From NCBI RefSeq assembly GCF_001469895.1, contig NZ_LOPY01000039.1, forward strand, positions 186,001 through 250,000: DNA of 64,000 nt, given 5' to 3'. Position numbers and translations under genes: made by a program. The stretch is from Pseudoalteromonas sp. XI10. GTDB taxonomy: Bacteria; Pseudomonadota; Gammaproteobacteria; Enterobacterales; Alteromonadaceae. Under the pieces are notes generated by a model. That model was given only the letters and a program-made list of their open reading frames with translations. It was not told the origin of the DNA and ran no database searches. Of the stretch, positions 48,483 to 58,160 are shown in pieces; position 1 is the stretch's first letter; the number at the start of each line of letters is the position of its first letter.

Positions 48483-49697
48483 ATGTTCGATATCACAAAA
48501 ATACGTGCTGACTTTCCAATACTGAATGAAACAGTCAATGAGCAGCCTTTGGTGTATTTAGACTCAGCGGCTACCTCGCAAAAGCCACAGGCAGTTATTA
48601 ATGCTCTTAGCCGTTTTTATAGCCACGAGAACGCCAATGTGCACCGCGGCCGCCATACACTCAGTGAAAACGCGACACGCCAATATGAGCATACACGAAC
48701 GCTACTTGCAGATTATTTTTCTGTAAAAAATAATGAGATAGTGTGGACCAAAGGGGCAACCGAATCGATAAATTTAATCGCAAATGGTCTGGCTTCGAGG
48801 CTTAATCCTGGCGATAAAATTGCCCTATCTGCTATTGAACATCACGCTAACATAGTCCCTTGGCAACAGCTAGCTCAGCGTACCGGTGCAGAAGTCATTA
48901 TTTTGCCGATAGAAAATGATTTAATTATTAATAGCGTGCACTGTAGTGAATTTATCAAGCAACAAAAGCCAAAAATTGTCGCTATTACCCATGCATCAAA
49001 TACCCTTGGTAACATCACTGATTTAGCGCCAATCATTAGCGCATGTAAAGCCATTAATGCTATTTCTGTTGTTGATGGTGCGCAGGCAGCGATGCATTTA
49101 CGCCCTAATTTACAAGAAATTTCCTGTGATTTTTACGTATTTTCTGCCCATAAAATGCTCGGGCCGACAGGTTTAGGAGGCCTATATGGCCGATTTGAGC
49201 TGTTAGATTCGCTCGATGTATACCAAACCGGTGGCGAAATGATCGAAACAGTAACCCTAACACACAGCACTTTTCGTGATGCACCGGGTAAATTTGAAGC
49301 AGGAACACCGAATATTGCAGGTGTCATTGCCTTTAGTGAGGCTATAAATTATTTAACATCGTTAGATTTTCAGCAAATGCGTCAACATGAGCATACAGTT
49401 TTTGACTATGCGATAAAACAATTATCAGCTATTGATGGTATTAATATCTATTCAAACCAAACAGATAACATTGGTAACATTAGTTTTAATTATCGCGATG
49501 AACATCCGTTTGATTTAGCCACCCTACTTGATGGATTTGGCGTTGCCGTGCGTAGTGGTCATCATTGTACGCAACCTATAATGAGCCATTTAAATATACC
49601 AGGAACTGTACGAGCAAGTTTTGCGTTATATAACAATAAAGCTGATGTCGATGCCTTTATCAGTGCTGTTAAAAGTAGTATCGAGTTATTAGATTAA
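48483..49697 (+). CDS. csdA: cysteine desulfurase CsdA
   Basis: PLP enzyme that strips sulfur from cysteine onto its own Cys. The 404-residue group II desulfurase has the PLP Lys in FSAHKMLGPTGLGG (about 224) and the persulfide Cys in VRSGHHCTQPIM (about 360). SufS is close in sequence, but with a SufE-type gene directly behind and tcdA facing it, the csdA-csdE-csdL context points to CsdA. Confidence 0.9.
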   Translation: MFDITKIRADFPILNETVNEQPLVYLDSAATSQKPQAVINALSRFYSHENANVHRGRHTLSENATRQYEHTRTLLADYFSVKNNEIVWTKGATESINLIANGLASRLNPGDKIALSAIEHHANIVPWQQLAQRTGAEVIILPIENDLIINSVHCSEFIKQQKPKIVAITHASNTLGNITDLAPIISACKAINAISVVDGAQAAMHLRPNLQEISCDFYVFSAHKMLGPTGLGGLYGRFELLDSLDVYQTGGEMIETVTLTHSTFRDAPGKFEAGTPNIAGVIAFSEAINYLTSLDFQQMRQHEHTVFDYAIKQLSAIDGINIYSNQTDNIGNISFNYRDEHPFDLATLLDGFGVAVRSGHHCTQPIMSHLNIPGTVRASFALYNNKADVDAFISAVKSSIELLD

Positions 49698-49710
49698 TTT
49701 TGGATAAGTT

Positions 49711-50124
49711 ATGAATTCAGCGTTTGAAGCCGTTAGTAAAAACATTGAAACAGCTGCTGGCTGGCAGCAAAAATATCGCCAAATAATGCTCTTAGGTAAG
49801 CAATTACCTGTTATGCCTGACGTGCTCAAAGTAGATGATGCCCTAGTTAAAGGCTGTGAAAGTAAAGTTTGGCTATATATCGACTTTGATCATACTGAAA
49901 ACAGCCTGGTTTTAGCGGGCGATTCAGATACTCGCATCGTTAAAGGACTATTGGCTTTAATTTTAGCCTTATACAATGGTCTAACACCGGAGCAAGCAGC
50001 GCAAATTAATGCCTATGATGAATTTGAACGACTCGGTCTAATTAGCCATTTGAGCCCTTCTCGTGGTAATGGTATTAAAGCCATGGTTGATAAAATTCAA
50101 ACCATGGCTGAACAAAAACAATAA
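49711..50124 (+). CDS. csdE: sulfur acceptor CsdE (SufE family)
   Basis: A 137-residue SufE-fold protein that takes persulfide sulfur from CsdA on its Cys in VKGCESKVW. It lies 13 bases after csdA. Its 3' end faces tcdA across three bases, the arrangement seen with E. coli csdE and csdL. Confidence 0.9.
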   Translation: MNSAFEAVSKNIETAAGWQQKYRQIMLLGKQLPVMPDVLKVDDALVKGCESKVWLYIDFDHTENSLVLAGDSDTRIVKGLLALILALYNGLTPEQAAQINAYDEFERLGLISHLSPSRGNGIKAMVDKIQTMAEQKQ

Positions 50125-50127
50125 GTT

Positions 50128-50922
50128 TTATAAACTACGCTGTTTTTTATCAAGGTATTTTCTAATCGCTTTGGCTGCAACAAAAAAGCCAAAGCTGCCT
50201 GTCACCATGGTTGCAGAGCCAAAACCATTATTACAGTCCATATTCATTGAACCATCTGCACCTTGTTTTGCTTGGCAAACCTCACCTTCAGAGGTTGGAT
50301 ATACAAGCTGCTCTGTAGAATAAACACAATCGACGTTAAATTTTCGCTTTGGATTGCTACTAAAGTTGTACTGTTTTCGCAAAATATAACGTACTTTTGC
50401 AAGCAATGGATCATGAGTTGTCTTTGCAACGTCACCAAAACTGATTTGACTAGGGTCGGTTTGCCCGCCTGCTCCTCCGGTGGTAATAACCGGTAGTTTT
50501 ATGCGTTTACAGTGAGCAATAAGCGCAGCTTTTTCTTTTACAGCATCAATACAATCAATCACATAGTCAAAGCCTTGAATATGCTCACGAATGTTATCTA
50601 GCGTAATAAAATCGTCAATAACATTAATTTTGATATCTGGATTTATAAGCTCACAACGTGTTTTCATCGCTTCTACTTTTGCTTCGCCTACGGTGCCAGT
50701 TAAAGCATGAATTTGCCGATTAACATTGGTTGCACAAATATCATCTAAATCAATGAGGGTTAGTTGTCCTACACCCGTTCGAGCCAATGCTTCAGCAGCC
50801 CAACTACCTACGCCACCAATACCAATGACACAAAAATGTGCTTGTTGTAACCAATCACATTGTTGATGGCCATATAAACGTTTAATGCCACCAAAACGGA
50901 TGTCTTGTGTTGTTTCTTTCAT
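50128..50922 (-). CDS. tcdA: tRNA threonylcarbamoyladenosine dehydratase TcdA (CsdL)
   Basis: E1-like enzyme that cyclises t6A37 of tRNA to ct6A using ATP, with sulfur input from CsdA-CsdE in E. coli. The 264-residue protein has the nucleotide-binding GIGGVGSWAAEALARTGVG (about 33-51) and a Cys-bearing IDCIDAVKEKA region. Adjacent csdA-csdE supports the assignment. It starts one base from the next gene upstream on this strand. Confidence 0.93.
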   Translation of the reverse strand: MKETTQDIRFGGIKRLYGHQQCDWLQQAHFCVIGIGGVGSWAAEALARTGVGQLTLIDLDDICATNVNRQIHALTGTVGEAKVEAMKTRCELINPDIKINVIDDFITLDNIREHIQGFDYVIDCIDAVKEKAALIAHCKRIKLPVITTGGAGGQTDPSQISFGDVAKTTHDPLLAKVRYILRKQYNFSSNPKRKFNVDCVYSTEQLVYPTSEGEVCQAKQGADGSMNMDCNNGFGSATMVTGSFGFFVAAKAIRKYLDKKQRSL

Positions 50923-51597
50923 TTACCAATCCAACGTCCAAGGAGCGGTCCACTCTTTGAATTCGTCTGAGTTAAAAACTTCATTAAGATGAGCACCTAA
51001 AGTGTAATCACATCGATACTCTTTAAGCTGCTCTTTATAGCTAAATTGTAGTGCATAGGCATGCAAGTTTGTGCGTTCGTCTTTACTACCAGCATACGTA
51101 CTATCACCTAGAATTGGAGCGCCTAAGCTTTTCATCGCGACTCTAAGCTGATGTGTCTTACCAGAGAATGGCTTCAACAAGTATGCACGAAGCCCTGGTC
51201 GAATACTTTTTGAGTAAAAGCGTGTGATAGCAGGATTCGTTTGGCTCTTTAACAGCTTAAATGCACCACGACGACTTTTTTGCATATCCCCTTTTATCCA
51301 ACCTTGCTTTTTCTTAGGCTTAGTATCACTAAGAGCTAGATAAAACTTATTTATTTTATGATCAGAAAATAGCGAAGTGAATTCGGCTGCGGCTTCTTTG
51401 TTACGGGCTAAAATGATCAAACCAGAGGTCACTTTATCTAGCCTATGAACCGGATAGAGCTTCTCATTAACAAGCTCTTCAGCAAGTACGACAAAACCAG
51501 CACATTGTTCACTATGAAAGCTCACACCTGCTGGTTTATAAAAAACAAAGAAGTCATCTTCACTGGCATGAAGATGAACATTGTTTACATCATGCAT
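50923..51597 (-). CDS. RluA-family pseudouridine synthase (TruC-like)
   Basis: RNA pseudouridine synthase of 224 residues with the catalytic HRLDKVTSGLIIL (Asp in motif II), and GKTHQLRVAMKSLG in the C-terminal half. It has no S4 domain. The size fits the small subgroup near TruC/RluA, but the target RNA cannot be told. It sits between kdsB and tcdA, on the same strand as both. Confidence 0.88.
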   Translation of the reverse strand: MHDVNNVHLHASEDDFFVFYKPAGVSFHSEQCAGFVVLAEELVNEKLYPVHRLDKVTSGLIILARNKEAAAEFTSLFSDHKINKFYLALSDTKPKKKQGWIKGDMQKSRRGAFKLLKSQTNPAITRFYSKSIRPGLRAYLLKPFSGKTHQLRVAMKSLGAPILGDSTYAGSKDERTNLHAYALQFSYKEQLKEYRCDYTLGAHLNEVFNSDEFKEWTAPWTLDW

Positions 51598-51599
51598 TT

Positions 51600-52355
51600 T
51601 TAGTTGCCAAGCACTGCAATAACGCGCGCTAAGTCTTCAGGGGTGTCTACGCCTGCTTGCGGTGCACACAGAGCTTTTGCTATTTTAATTTTGTGACCAT
51701 GATAAAGTACGCGAAGCTGCTCTAATGACTCTAAAAGCTCTAATCGAGATTCTGGTAATTCGATGTAGTCCTTAATAAAGCCAGCACGATAAGCATAAAT
51801 GCCAATATGGCGCGCAAAATCAGCAAGATTTAGCTTATCTCGGTCATCATTCATCATCGCATCACGATGATAAGGGATTGGCGAACGCGAAAAATACAGT
51901 GCGTTGTTGTCTGCATCGTTAATGACTTTCACGCAATTGGGATTAAATATATCATCAATCTCATCAATGCTGGTGCTCAAAGTCGCCATTGGCGCATCAG
52001 AATCAGCAAGTAGCATGGCAACTTGAGATACATTTTCGCTTGCCAATAAAGGCTCATCACCTTGCACGTTGACAACAATAGTGTCACTTTCAAGTTTTAA
52101 CTGTTCAACAACTTCAGCTAAACGTTCTGTGCCAGATTGGTGATCTTCTCGTGTCATCAATACATTATCAGTAAACTTCTTTACTGCATCAAACACTGTT
52201 TGATGATCAGTCGCTACATAAACTTGTGAAGCACCTGAAGCAACCGCTTTTTCATAAACATGTTGGATCATTGGTTTACCACAAATATCAGCAAGTGGTT
52301 TACCTGGTAAACGCGTCGATGCGTAGCGAGCTGGGATAACGACTACGAATTCCAC
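51600..52355 (-). CDS. kdsB: CMP-KDO synthetase
   Basis: Activates KDO with CTP for lipopolysaccharide core synthesis. The 251-residue protein begins [17 protein letters not shown] and has NVQGDEPL and the [11 protein letters not shown] segment, all family signatures. It overlaps the Trm112-like gene by 13 bases, in the E. coli order msbA-lpxK-ycaR-kdsB. Confidence 0.97.
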   Translation of the reverse strand: MEFVVVIPARYASTRLPGKPLADICGKPMIQHVYEKAVASGASQVYVATDHQTVFDAVKKFTDNVLMTREDHQSGTERLAEVVEQLKLESDTIVVNVQGDEPLLASENVSQVAMLLADSDAPMATLSTSIDEIDDIFNPNCVKVINDADNNALYFSRSPIPYHRDAMMNDDRDKLNLADFARHIGIYAYRAGFIKDYIELPESRLELLESLEQLRVLYHGHKIKIAKALCAPQAGVDTPEDLARVIAVLGN

Positions 52356-52540
52356 TTATCAACCTCTTCTTGGCTTAATTCACGGGCTTCATTTTCTAAA
52401 AGCACCGGGATATCGTCTTTGATTGGGTACGCTAGTTTCGCAGCAGTACTGATAAGCTCTTGATTTTCTTTATCAAGACGTAATTTACCTTTACACACTG
52501 GGCAAGCGATAATTTCAAGTAATTTTGTATCAAAGGCCAT
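52343..52540 (-). CDS. Trm112/YcaR family small protein
   Basis: A 65-residue protein with the CPVCKG knuckle and the [12 protein letters not shown] sequence typical of the UPF0434/YcaR group related to Trm112. It overlaps lpxK by 11 bases and kdsB by 13, so translation is coupled. It is often kept in lipid A gene clusters; its function is not established. Confidence 0.9.
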   Translation of the reverse strand: MAFDTKLLEIIACPVCKGKLRLDKENQELISTAAKLAYPIKDDIPVLLENEARELSQEEVDKWNS

Positions 52541-53507
52541 TGAGGATCCCTTTTTGTTTTAATAATAAATTAAGTTTTTCGATAACTGCTGCTGTTGGCT
52601 TTGCATCAACAGGTAAATAATACCAATTTGGTTTAGCAAAACTAAAGCATTTAACTGCATCTTTTTCTGTCATAAATACAGCGTCATCTGCAAAATCGCT
52701 AAAGTCATTTGCTTGGTAGGCATAATGATCACGAAAATGATGAGTTGATAGTAAGTTAATGCCTTGCTGCTCAAGGCTTATTTCAAAGCGTTTGGGGTTA
52801 CCAATAGCACTCACCGCATGGCCTTTATCTTGAACTGAATTAGCAAGTTCTGAATTACTTACGGTTCGAAATGGGCTTGATGCTAAATCATAGCGGCTTT
52901 GAGCGTTACCACCATTTTCTATGACTAAATCAACCGATTTTAAGCGCGCTTTGGTTTCACGAAGTGGACCAGCAGGCATTAATAAACCGTTACCAAATTG
53001 GCGCTCACTATCAACAATACAACATTCGATATCACGCGCCATTTTATAATGCTGCATGCCATCATCAGAAATAATGACATCGATATCATGTTGCTCTAAT
53101 TTTTTTATACTCGCTTGTCGGTCAGGGCCAACCATTACAACACAACCTAGGCGGCGTTTAATAAGTACTGGTTCATCACCAGCTTGCGCTGTACTCGTTT
53201 GTTCAGTCACTAACAAAGGATACGAATCAGACTGACCACCATAGCCACGACTGATCACCGCCACTTTTAAACCTTGCTGCTGTAAGTACTCAGCGAGCCA
53301 AATAACAAATGGCGTTTTGCCGTTTCCACCCACACTAATGTTACCAACAACAATGACAGGAACATGCGCTTTAAATGCTTTTAAAATATTAAGCTTATAA
53401 AACAAAGCGCGAAGTGTTGAGATAAGCCAAAAAAGCACACTGAAAGGCAACAGTAAAACACTGATTAAACCTGGCTTTTTATACCAGCTTTTTTCAATAA
53501 CACTCAC
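52530..53507 (-). CDS. lpxK: tetraacyldisaccharide 4'-kinase
   Basis: Phosphorylates the lipid A disaccharide at the inner membrane. The 325-residue protein has an N-terminal hydrophobic segment (about 15-38) and a P-loop in [16 protein letters not shown], with DDGMQH further on. It starts at a GTG that overlaps the msbA stop (TAGTG). Confidence 0.96.
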   Translation of the reverse strand: MSVIEKSWYKKPGLISVLLLPFSVLFWLISTLRALFYKLNILKAFKAHVPVIVVGNISVGGNGKTPFVIWLAEYLQQQGLKVAVISRGYGGQSDSYPLLVTEQTSTAQAGDEPVLIKRRLGCVVMVGPDRQASIKKLEQHDIDVIISDDGMQHYKMARDIECCIVDSERQFGNGLLMPAGPLRETKARLKSVDLVIENGGNAQSRYDLASSPFRTVSNSELANSVQDKGHAVSAIGNPKRFEISLEQQGINLLSTHHFRDHYAYQANDFSDFADDAVFMTEKDAVKCFSFAKPNWYYLPVDAKPTAAVIEKLNLLLKQKGILNGL

Positions 53508-55249
53508 TATTGCTCACCAAACTGCATTTTACATAACGCACTATAGGTACCGTCTTTTTTAAGCAGCTCGCTATGCGTGCCCTTTTCGATAACTTGACCA
53601 TGGTCGATGACATAAATGCAATCACTGTTTTCTATTGTTGATAAACGGTGTGCTATCACAATCGATGTTTTTTCTTTCATTAAGCTATCAAGTGCTTGCT
53701 GGATCAGTTTTTCAGATTCAGTATCAAGTGCAGATGTTGCCTCATCTAGAATCAAAATAGGGGCATCTTTTAATATTGCACGCGCAATGGCTATTCGCTG
53801 ACGCTGGCCGCCTGACAGCATAACGCCGTTTTCACCCACCATGGTATCTAAACCTTCTGGTAAGTCTTTAACAAACTCCCAAACATGGGCTTGCTTGGCA
53901 ACGGCCATTAACTCCTCGTTTGTTAATTCGCGGTCGAGGCCATAGCAAATGTTATTCGTTATGGTGTCGTTAAATAAAACCACTTGCTGTGAAACGAGTG
54001 CAAATTGCTTACGTAAGTCTGTCAGTTTGTAATCAGCAATGTTGACGCCATCAAGCAAAATTTCACTGTCACCTTCAAGCTCATAATAACGTGGTAATAA
54101 ATTTGAGATGGTCGATTTACCTGAGCCAGAACGGCCAACCAATGCGATGCTTTCGCCAGCATTAATCGAAAGTGATAAATTCTTTAATACAGGCTCATCT
54201 TTCGTTGGGTATTTAAAGGTCACATTGCTTACTTCAATTTTCCCAGTTACTTTGTCAACGCTGTAAGTGCCAGTGTCTTTTTCTACTTCTTCATCAAGTA
54301 CTAAAAAGATACTTTGCGCTGCCGAAATACCACGTTGTAAGTCGCTATTAACGTTTGAAAGTTGCTTCAGTGGGCGTAATAACATCATCATTGATGAAAT
54401 AAGTAATACGAAGTCACCTGAACTGATGGTATCAATCATCGACGGCATAGACACAACCCATAAAATCACGGCCATCGCGCTTGCTGCCAAAATTTGGATA
54501 ACAGAAACGCTTAACGCTTTAGTTGCATCCATTTTAATGCGCTGCTGACGATTATGATTATTAATAGCCGAGAATTGCGATATCTCTTGCTGTTGACCAC
54601 CAAAGCCATGAATCACCTTGTGACCAGATAGCATTTGCTCTGAGCTGCGAGTTACTTGGCCCATAGCAGATTGGATTTTTTTCGAAATCATACGAAAACG
54701 TTTCGACACAAAGGCAACGATCACGGCCACCAGCGGAATAATGACTAAAAATATTAGTGATAGCTTCCAGCTGGTATAAAACATATTAAATAGTAAGAAA
54801 ACAACAAATGCCCCTTCTCTTACAACAATTAACAGGGCTTTGGTAATGGCTTGTTGAACCTGCTCAGTATCAAAGGTGATTTTAGAGATTAAATCGCCAT
54901 TTGAATTTTTATCATGAAAAGACACCGGCAGATGTAAAATATGTTCGAATAATTGTTGGCGCAACGTTCTTACAACTTGCGAGCCAACATAACTTAAACA
55001 GTACGACGACATATAGTTAAACATGCCACGACCTAATACCAATGCAATCACAACAAATGGTGCATAAGTTAAAACATCAGTGTTACGATCATTTAAACCT
55101 TCATCAATGAAGGGCTTCATTAAATTGATAAACAATGCATCCATGGCTGAATAGCCAATCATGCCTACAATGGCGAAAAACGCGATTAACTTATAATCAC
55201 CCACATAACTGATTAATCGCTTATAGATTTGGGATGTAGTTTGATCCAT
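53507..55249 (-). CDS. msbA: lipid A flippase MsbA
   Basis: ABC exporter that flips lipid A-core across the inner membrane. The 580-residue half-transporter has six membrane helices (about 20-310), Walker A GRSGSGKST, signature LSGGQRQRIAIARA, Walker B ILILDEATSALD and the H-loop AHRLST. It lies between comEC and lpxK, as in E. coli. Confidence 0.97.
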   Translation of the reverse strand: MDQTTSQIYKRLISYVGDYKLIAFFAIVGMIGYSAMDALFINLMKPFIDEGLNDRNTDVLTYAPFVVIALVLGRGMFNYMSSYCLSYVGSQVVRTLRQQLFEHILHLPVSFHDKNSNGDLISKITFDTEQVQQAITKALLIVVREGAFVVFLLFNMFYTSWKLSLIFLVIIPLVAVIVAFVSKRFRMISKKIQSAMGQVTRSSEQMLSGHKVIHGFGGQQQEISQFSAINNHNRQQRIKMDATKALSVSVIQILAASAMAVILWVVSMPSMIDTISSGDFVLLISSMMMLLRPLKQLSNVNSDLQRGISAAQSIFLVLDEEVEKDTGTYSVDKVTGKIEVSNVTFKYPTKDEPVLKNLSLSINAGESIALVGRSGSGKSTISNLLPRYYELEGDSEILLDGVNIADYKLTDLRKQFALVSQQVVLFNDTITNNICYGLDRELTNEELMAVAKQAHVWEFVKDLPEGLDTMVGENGVMLSGGQRQRIAIARAILKDAPILILDEATSALDTESEKLIQQALDSLMKEKTSIVIAHRLSTIENSDCIYVIDHGQVIEKGTHSELLKKDGTYSALCKMQFGEQ

Positions 55250-55308
55250 AACACTCTCTTATTCATAGACTTCGACTATTGTAGCCTTTAGGGGGTAAAA
55301 ACAAAACG

Positions 55309-57579
55309 TCAATCTTGTTCGAACCAATAACTTTCCTGCTCTCGCGCAAATTCTAAGCGATAAGTATCTGAATAAAATTTTATGCGTATGTGGCCATATT
55401 CTGCCGTCGATAACTGCTTTATATGGTGTTGGTTATAACGATTTACAACCTCAGGATGAGGAAAGCGCCATTGCCCTTGATAAGCAGATGAATGGATAAC
55501 CACTTCAGGGTTTACTGCACCTATAAATTCATAACTTGAAGAGGTATTACTACCATGATGGGGGCTTATTAAAATAGTCGCTCCTAAATCCATCCCTTCT
55601 TCAACAAGCTTAGTTTCTGCCGCTGAAGATATATCCCCAGTCAGTAACACTGAATAATTAAAACCCGTTACTTTTAATAAACACGACTGATCATTACGAC
55701 TTGCATTTTCTACATTTGCTGTAAAACTTCTGATTTTAAGCTTATCAAGCTTGAGCGTTGTTGTTTTGCACTTATTTCCCAGCCCCTGAGGATGAAAGAT
55801 AGCTAGAGTGTCTTGAAACCCTGCCATTTGCCAACTTGATAAACCGCCAGAATGGTCGTTATCTAAGTGGCTTATTATTGTGGCGATAACAGATAGCTGC
55901 TGTTTATTGATGTTGTTTAGTAATACGCGGTGTACATAATCATAACGCCCAAAGTACTGTGGGCCTAAATCATAAATTATCGCTTTATTTTTGTGGCTTA
56001 CCATCACCATTAAGCCATGACCGACATCAAACACATCCAACTGAAACTTAGCTTCTGGCTGTAATTCACTATCGACGGCATATATACAAACAGGAATTAA
56101 GCACACATATTTATTTGGACTAAAGTACAACAGCAGAAGAGTAATGTAACTTATGATCAATAATAAAAAATTAAACTCATTAAACGACAACCAACGCCAG
56201 TCACTAGGGATAGAAAGCAGTAATTCATAACTAAAATACAGCGCACTGTCGACGAGTGATAACAAACCAGAAATATCCAGTAGGCTAGAAACCAAACTAT
56301 AAAAAATTAACAAAGGCAATAACAGCACACCAACCAAGGGCACAGCAATAAGGTTAATCAATAAACCTATGACACTAGTGCCTGAGAAGTAAAATAAGGA
56401 TAGAGGCAGTAAACCGACAAATAAAGCGCACTGAACTTGCAGTAGCTGTGCAAATCGCTTTAAAAAACCAAGCGACAAATTAACTGTGTTTTTAGTCAGT
56501 AAAAAGATGATCGTAACGGCCAAAAAACTGAAATAGAGCCCGGGGTTCAAAAGTGCAAATGGGTCTACAACCAACACAACACTCAAAGCGTACAAAATTG
56601 AACGCCAACGCACTGGGTTTTTCCCTAGGTTATAAATAACAAGGTAACAGCCTAACATCAGCAGCGCTCGGCTTGCGGAAACTATAAAATCACTTAAGTA
56701 GACATAGACGAACGAGCAACAGAACCCTACAAAAACAAATAACTTATTTAATTGAATTGATTGTTTTACGCTTAAATGACTCACTCTTAACAGCCACTTA
56801 CTACTATAAAAGCCGACTGCAAAGATAAGTCCGATATGAAGACCTGAAATAGCAAGCAGATGCGACAAGCCTAATTCACGTAGGTGCTTTCTATCTTCAT
56901 AGCTTATTTTACTTTTGTCACCGGTTAAAAGCGCATAATAAAGCCATTGTAATTGGGTGTTTGCCGTCACTTTTTCAATATATGTGCGGTAACTCACTCG
57001 AAGGGAGTCATATCGATGATGATTTAAATAGCTTATCTCCCCTACGCTTCGGCCTTTATAAAATACTCGCTCAAGTAATGCTTGCCGCTCTCTATCAAAA
57101 CTATAGAAATTTTTTACCGATCGGTATGGTTTAAGTTTGAGTTCTGCGCTTAATTCATCTCCACTAGTAACAGGTTTATCTGAAGTAATGCTTAGCATTG
57201 CATTAGGAGCAGGCCGTATGTTTGTAGAGCAAGATTCAATATTTTTCAGACTTGCTTTAATGTAATAAGGGCTTTGTTCACTGTAAGTTTCAACTACCTC
57301 AAATCGAACTAATCGGCTTCGTTGATAATCGATTTGACAGTCATAGATGGAGTAAAAAATGAAGTAATGAAAAATCACTACTAAAATAGCGCAAATAAAC
57401 CCTGACAATAGAGTTAAAAAAGGCTTAAAATAGGCACCTGCTAGCAATACAGCAAAACTCATTATATAAAACGCCGCAGTGCCAAATGTATATAGGGTGA
57501 AAAAACAGCCTATGACAAAGCCGCTGCATAACCAAATAGATGTAAATGGTTGCTTTAAATGGCTAAGAAAACGATCCAA
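55309..57579 (-). CDS. comEC: ComEC/Rec2 DNA uptake channel
   Basis: Inner-membrane protein of natural transformation (YcaI in E. coli). The 756-residue protein has N-terminal membrane helices, an OB-like periplasmic domain, the competence membrane domain (with LLAISGLHIGLIFAVGFY), and a C-terminal metallo-beta-lactamase-like domain with DVGHGL, SHLDNDHSGG, LLTGDIS and SPHHGS intact. All parts look complete, so the gene is probably functional. Its 5' end overlaps the divergent DUF2062 gene by 21 bases. No other competence gene is in the window. Confidence 0.93.
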   Translation of the reverse strand: MDRFLSHLKQPFTSIWLCSGFVIGCFFTLYTFGTAAFYIMSFAVLLAGAYFKPFLTLLSGFICAILVVIFHYFIFYSIYDCQIDYQRSRLVRFEVVETYSEQSPYYIKASLKNIESCSTNIRPAPNAMLSITSDKPVTSGDELSAELKLKPYRSVKNFYSFDRERQALLERVFYKGRSVGEISYLNHHRYDSLRVSYRTYIEKVTANTQLQWLYYALLTGDKSKISYEDRKHLRELGLSHLLAISGLHIGLIFAVGFYSSKWLLRVSHLSVKQSIQLNKLFVFVGFCCSFVYVYLSDFIVSASRALLMLGCYLVIYNLGKNPVRWRSILYALSVVLVVDPFALLNPGLYFSFLAVTIIFLLTKNTVNLSLGFLKRFAQLLQVQCALFVGLLPLSLFYFSGTSVIGLLINLIAVPLVGVLLLPLLIFYSLVSSLLDISGLLSLVDSALYFSYELLLSIPSDWRWLSFNEFNFLLLIISYITLLLLYFSPNKYVCLIPVCIYAVDSELQPEAKFQLDVFDVGHGLMVMVSHKNKAIIYDLGPQYFGRYDYVHRVLLNNINKQQLSVIATIISHLDNDHSGGLSSWQMAGFQDTLAIFHPQGLGNKCKTTTLKLDKLKIRSFTANVENASRNDQSCLLKVTGFNYSVLLTGDISSAAETKLVEEGMDLGATILISPHHGSNTSSSYEFIGAVNPEVVIHSSAYQGQWRFPHPEVVNRYNQHHIKQLSTAEYGHIRIKFYSDTYRLEFAREQESYWFEQD

Positions 57580-58068
57580 CGCTTTTTACCTGATCATAAC
57601 AAGGTAAAAGAACACAAGTATTTAAGAATTTTTGGTCGTTTATTGCATGATGCCAATTTATGGCACTTAAATAGACGCTCAGCACGCGGTGCATTTGCAG
57701 TTGGTTTATTTTTTGCATTCATCCCTGTTCCTTTTCAAATGGTTCTTGCAGCCGCCCTGGCTATTCCATTTCGAGTAAATTTACCGATTTCTGTTGCAAC
57801 AGTGTGGATCACTAACCCACTGACCATGCCTCCTATTTTCTATTGTTCATATATTGTAGGCACCATTGCCCTTGCTCAACCACAGCAGCACTTCCAATTT
57901 GAACCAAGCTGGCAATGGTTTATAGATAGCCTTACAACAATTGGCCCAGCATTTTTAGTTGGCTCATTTATATGTGCAACAGCTGCGGCAATCATTGGTT
58001 ATTTTGGTACCGACATGCTTTGGAAACGTTCAGTCCGTAAAGCATGGATACATCGCCATAAAAAATAA
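57559..58068 (+). CDS. DUF2062 membrane protein
   Basis: A 169-residue protein of the DUF2062 family, with FGRLLHDANLWHLNRRSARGAFAVGLF followed in the same stretch by the hydrophobic core (positions about 28-75), and the TNPLTMPPIF motif. It has about three membrane helices and a basic C-terminus. The function of the family is unknown. The start MAKKTIQRFLPDH agrees with relatives, so the 21-base head-to-head overlap with comEC is probably real. Confidence 0.88.
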   Translation: MAKKTIQRFLPDHNKVKEHKYLRIFGRLLHDANLWHLNRRSARGAFAVGLFFAFIPVPFQMVLAAALAIPFRVNLPISVATVWITNPLTMPPIFYCSYIVGTIALAQPQQHFQFEPSWQWFIDSLTTIGPAFLVGSFICATAAAIIGYFGTDMLWKRSVRKAWIHRHKK

Positions 58069-58085
58069 CTGATTTCAGTATAGAC

Positions 58086-58114
58086 AAAAAACCCAGCTTA
58101 AAGCTGGGTTTTTT
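58086..58114. terminator. bidirectional terminator between DUF2062 and DUF3466 genes
   Basis: A 14-bp perfect inverted repeat AAAAAACCCAGCTT/AAGCTGGGTTTTTT (58086-58099 and 58101-58114) can end both converging transcripts. Confidence 0.88.
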
Positions 58115-58160
58115 ATTTCTTGCAAGAAAGCTATTTGCTTTGCAAACAACTCTCTAATTA

